In this document: one piece after another, positions 42,611 to 43,365 of the stretch
How positions within the stretch are numbered: the first letter of the stretch is position 1
How the letters are laid out: each line of letters opens with the position of its first letter
NCBI GenBank assembly: GCA_903924985.1
Contig: CAIYDT010000020.1
Coordinates: 1-43,365 of the forward strand
Direction: 5' to 3'
Length of the DNA: 43,365 bases
Source of the DNA: an uncultured Acetobacteraceae bacterium
GTDB taxonomy: Bacteria > Pseudomonadota > Alphaproteobacteria > Acetobacterales > Acetobacteraceae
The notes under the pieces: generated by a model
Databases searched by the model: none
What the model was told of the DNA's origin: nothing
The model's input: the letters and a program-made list of their open reading frames with translations, nothing else
Translations under genes and position numbers: made by a program

Positions 42611-42880
42611 ATGTTTCGTTTTATAATCGGTATCGGCATGCTGCTGGCGACGCCCGCCATCGCGCAACTGAAGCCCGGGGTCGGGCAGGACACGGTAGAG
42701 GCAAGCTGCGGGGCTTGCCACACCACGGACTACATAAGGATGAACGCGCCCTTCCTGTCGGCTGAGGCATGGAAGGCCGAGGTCGCCAAGATGCGCGCGG
42801 CATTCGGGTCCCCGATCGACGATGCGGTCGCCGCGGAGATCGTGCAGTATCTGACGACGGAATACGGGCCGAAGAAGTAA
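42611..42880 (+). CDS. c-type cytochrome subunit of sulfite dehydrogenase (SorB type)
   Basis: The 89-residue protein begins with signal peptide MFRFIIGIGMLLATPAIA. A single haem-binding motif CGACH sits in EASCGACHTTDYI, and KMRAAFG supplies a likely methionine axial ligand. It would accept electrons from SorA in the periplasm and pass them to cytochrome c or an oxidase. I prefer ATG 42611 to ATG 42596 because GAGGAG lies 7 bases upstream of it and it gives a better signal peptide; the longer form would overlap the sorA stop as ATGA. Coupled to sorA. Confidence 0.9.
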   Translation: MFRFIIGIGMLLATPAIAQLKPGVGQDTVEASCGACHTTDYIRMNAPFLSAEAWKAEVAKMRAAFGSPIDDAVAAEIVQYLTTEYGPKK

Positions 42881-42918
42881 AAAACGGCGGAAAAGCGAGG
42901 CGCCTTCTGCCGGGCCGG

Positions 42919-43365
42919 TTACTCCGCCGCCTGCTGGTAGCGTGACGCGGCGTGCCGCATCAGCGCGTCATCGTCGGTCGGGACGATCGGACTGAAATCG
43001 GTGTGTGCGATCCACTCCTTCCGCGTCGGCGTGCGGATGTAGTTCGAAACCGCGTTCAGCGTCAGGTACACGATCTTCCTCGGGTACGGCGTGATGTTGC
43101 CCGCCGATCCATGCACCAGATTGCCGTGGAACAGCAGCAGCCCGCCCGGCTTGCCAGTCGGCGCCACGATGCCGCCTTCGCCGACCAGCTTCGTCACGGT
43201 GTCCTCATCCAGCGTCCACAACGGGTAGGACGTGGTGGTCGTGTCGTGTTCGGCTTTCAGAATGCCGGCGGTGTGACTGCGGGGGACCAGCATCAGCGGG
43301 CCGTTGATCGGCATCACCTCATCCAGGAACACGGCGATGTTCATCGCCCGAGGCTCCGGCATGCC
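42919..43365 (-). CDS. Phytanoyl-CoA dioxygenase (PhyH) family protein, C-terminal part
   Basis: Only the C-terminal 148 codons are in the window; the gene continues past the right edge, and the ATG at 43362 is internal. FLDEVMPINGPLMLVPRSHT is the typical double-stranded beta-helix segment of PhyH/ectoine-hydroxylase-like oxygenases, and LLLFHGNLVHGSAGNITPYP contains the distal iron-binding His and the 2-oxoglutarate-binding region. The HxD half of the facial triad lies outside. The substrate is unknown: the family includes ectoine hydroxylases and many uncharacterised enzymes, and no ectoine genes are in the window. Confidence 0.85.
   Translation of the reverse strand, partial: GMPEPRAMNIAVFLDEVMPINGPLMLVPRSHTAGILKAEHDTTTTSYPLWTLDEDTVTKLVGEGGIVAPTGKPGGLLLFHGNLVHGSAGNITPYPRKIVYLTLNAVSNYIRTPTRKEWIAHTDFSPIVPTDDDALMRHAASRYQQAAE

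Noticed and set aside
1..43365. CRISPR arrays, prophage or intact insertion sequences
   Set aside because: No regularly spaced direct repeats, no Cas, integrase or transposase motifs. The only dispersed elements are short palindromes and the 170-bp element.

Overview
The window is a high-G+C chromosomal segment of an alphaproteobacterium, most likely Rhodospirillales and probably Acetobacteraceae. I infer this from the style of L35, L20, PheS and Rho, an NDUFS4-like complex I accessory subunit, a DUF3576 lipoprotein, a COG4223 mitofilin-like protein fused into a hemCD operon, CtrA-type TTAA-N7-TTAAC boxes, and many short GC-rich intergenic hairpins. No rRNA, CRISPR array, intact insertion sequence or prophage is visible. 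Most genes are housekeeping genes in tight operons with ATGA, TGATG or GTGA overlaps.

Layout. 1-6846 (+): rpmI(partial)-rplT-terminator, then pheS-pheT, tatB-tatC and serS (translation, then Tat export). 7015-9304: a TPR/glycosyltransferase gene (-) and a ThiE/TenI-like gene (+), separated by a hairpin-rich spacer. 9316-11900: a roughly 170-bp repeat element (copy 1), a major porin with a strong terminator, and a DUF3576 lipoprotein. 11902-12230: the wreck of a zeta-toxin-like P-loop kinase. 12227-17607 (-): a complete peptide ABC importer in the order dppA-B-C-D-F. 17735-20872 (-): rho, then directly behind it a two-gene pair of a small unknown protein and a large ImmA/IrrE-type metallopeptidase. 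This is the most system-like accessory locus here. 21307-26775 (-): tsaD-rlmJ-gpsA-murJ-trpS. 26809-30654 (+): hemC-hemD-COG4223-hemY-like.

30655-32660 is an unusually regulatory stretch. It holds two CtrA-type boxes, copy 2 of the 170-bp repeat, an M23 peptidase (-), a near-consensus sigma-54 promoter driving a PEP-CTERM surface protein (+), and an alternative-pairing hairpin region between convergent genes. 32661-34928 (-) has two enolase-superfamily (mandelate racemase type) dehydratases. 35002-37396 (-) has NDUFS4-like, thrB, a carboxymuconolactone decarboxylase-like gene and rnhA, preceded by tRNA-Pro(TGG). 37459-38861 (-) has prpB-like and DUF192. 38933-39704 (+) is a Phd/VapC-type toxin-antitoxin pair whose toxin start lies inside a perfect 12-bp hairpin. 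39755-42880 (+) has orphan coxG-coxD followed by a periplasmic molybdenum sulfite dehydrogenase and its cytochrome c. The window ends inside a phytanoyl-CoA-dioxygenase-like gene (-).

Best leads for something undescribed: (1) the duplicated element at 9316-9489(-) and 30759-30932(+), which shares a Shine-Dalgarno, start codon, stop codon and 3' hairpin and could encode a peptide of about 36 residues or be a structured RNA; (2) the small-protein/ImmA-IrrE pair behind rho; (3) start codons embedded in perfect hairpins at hemD and vapC. Coordinates and motifs were read by eye. Family assignments come from recognised motifs, not from database searches.
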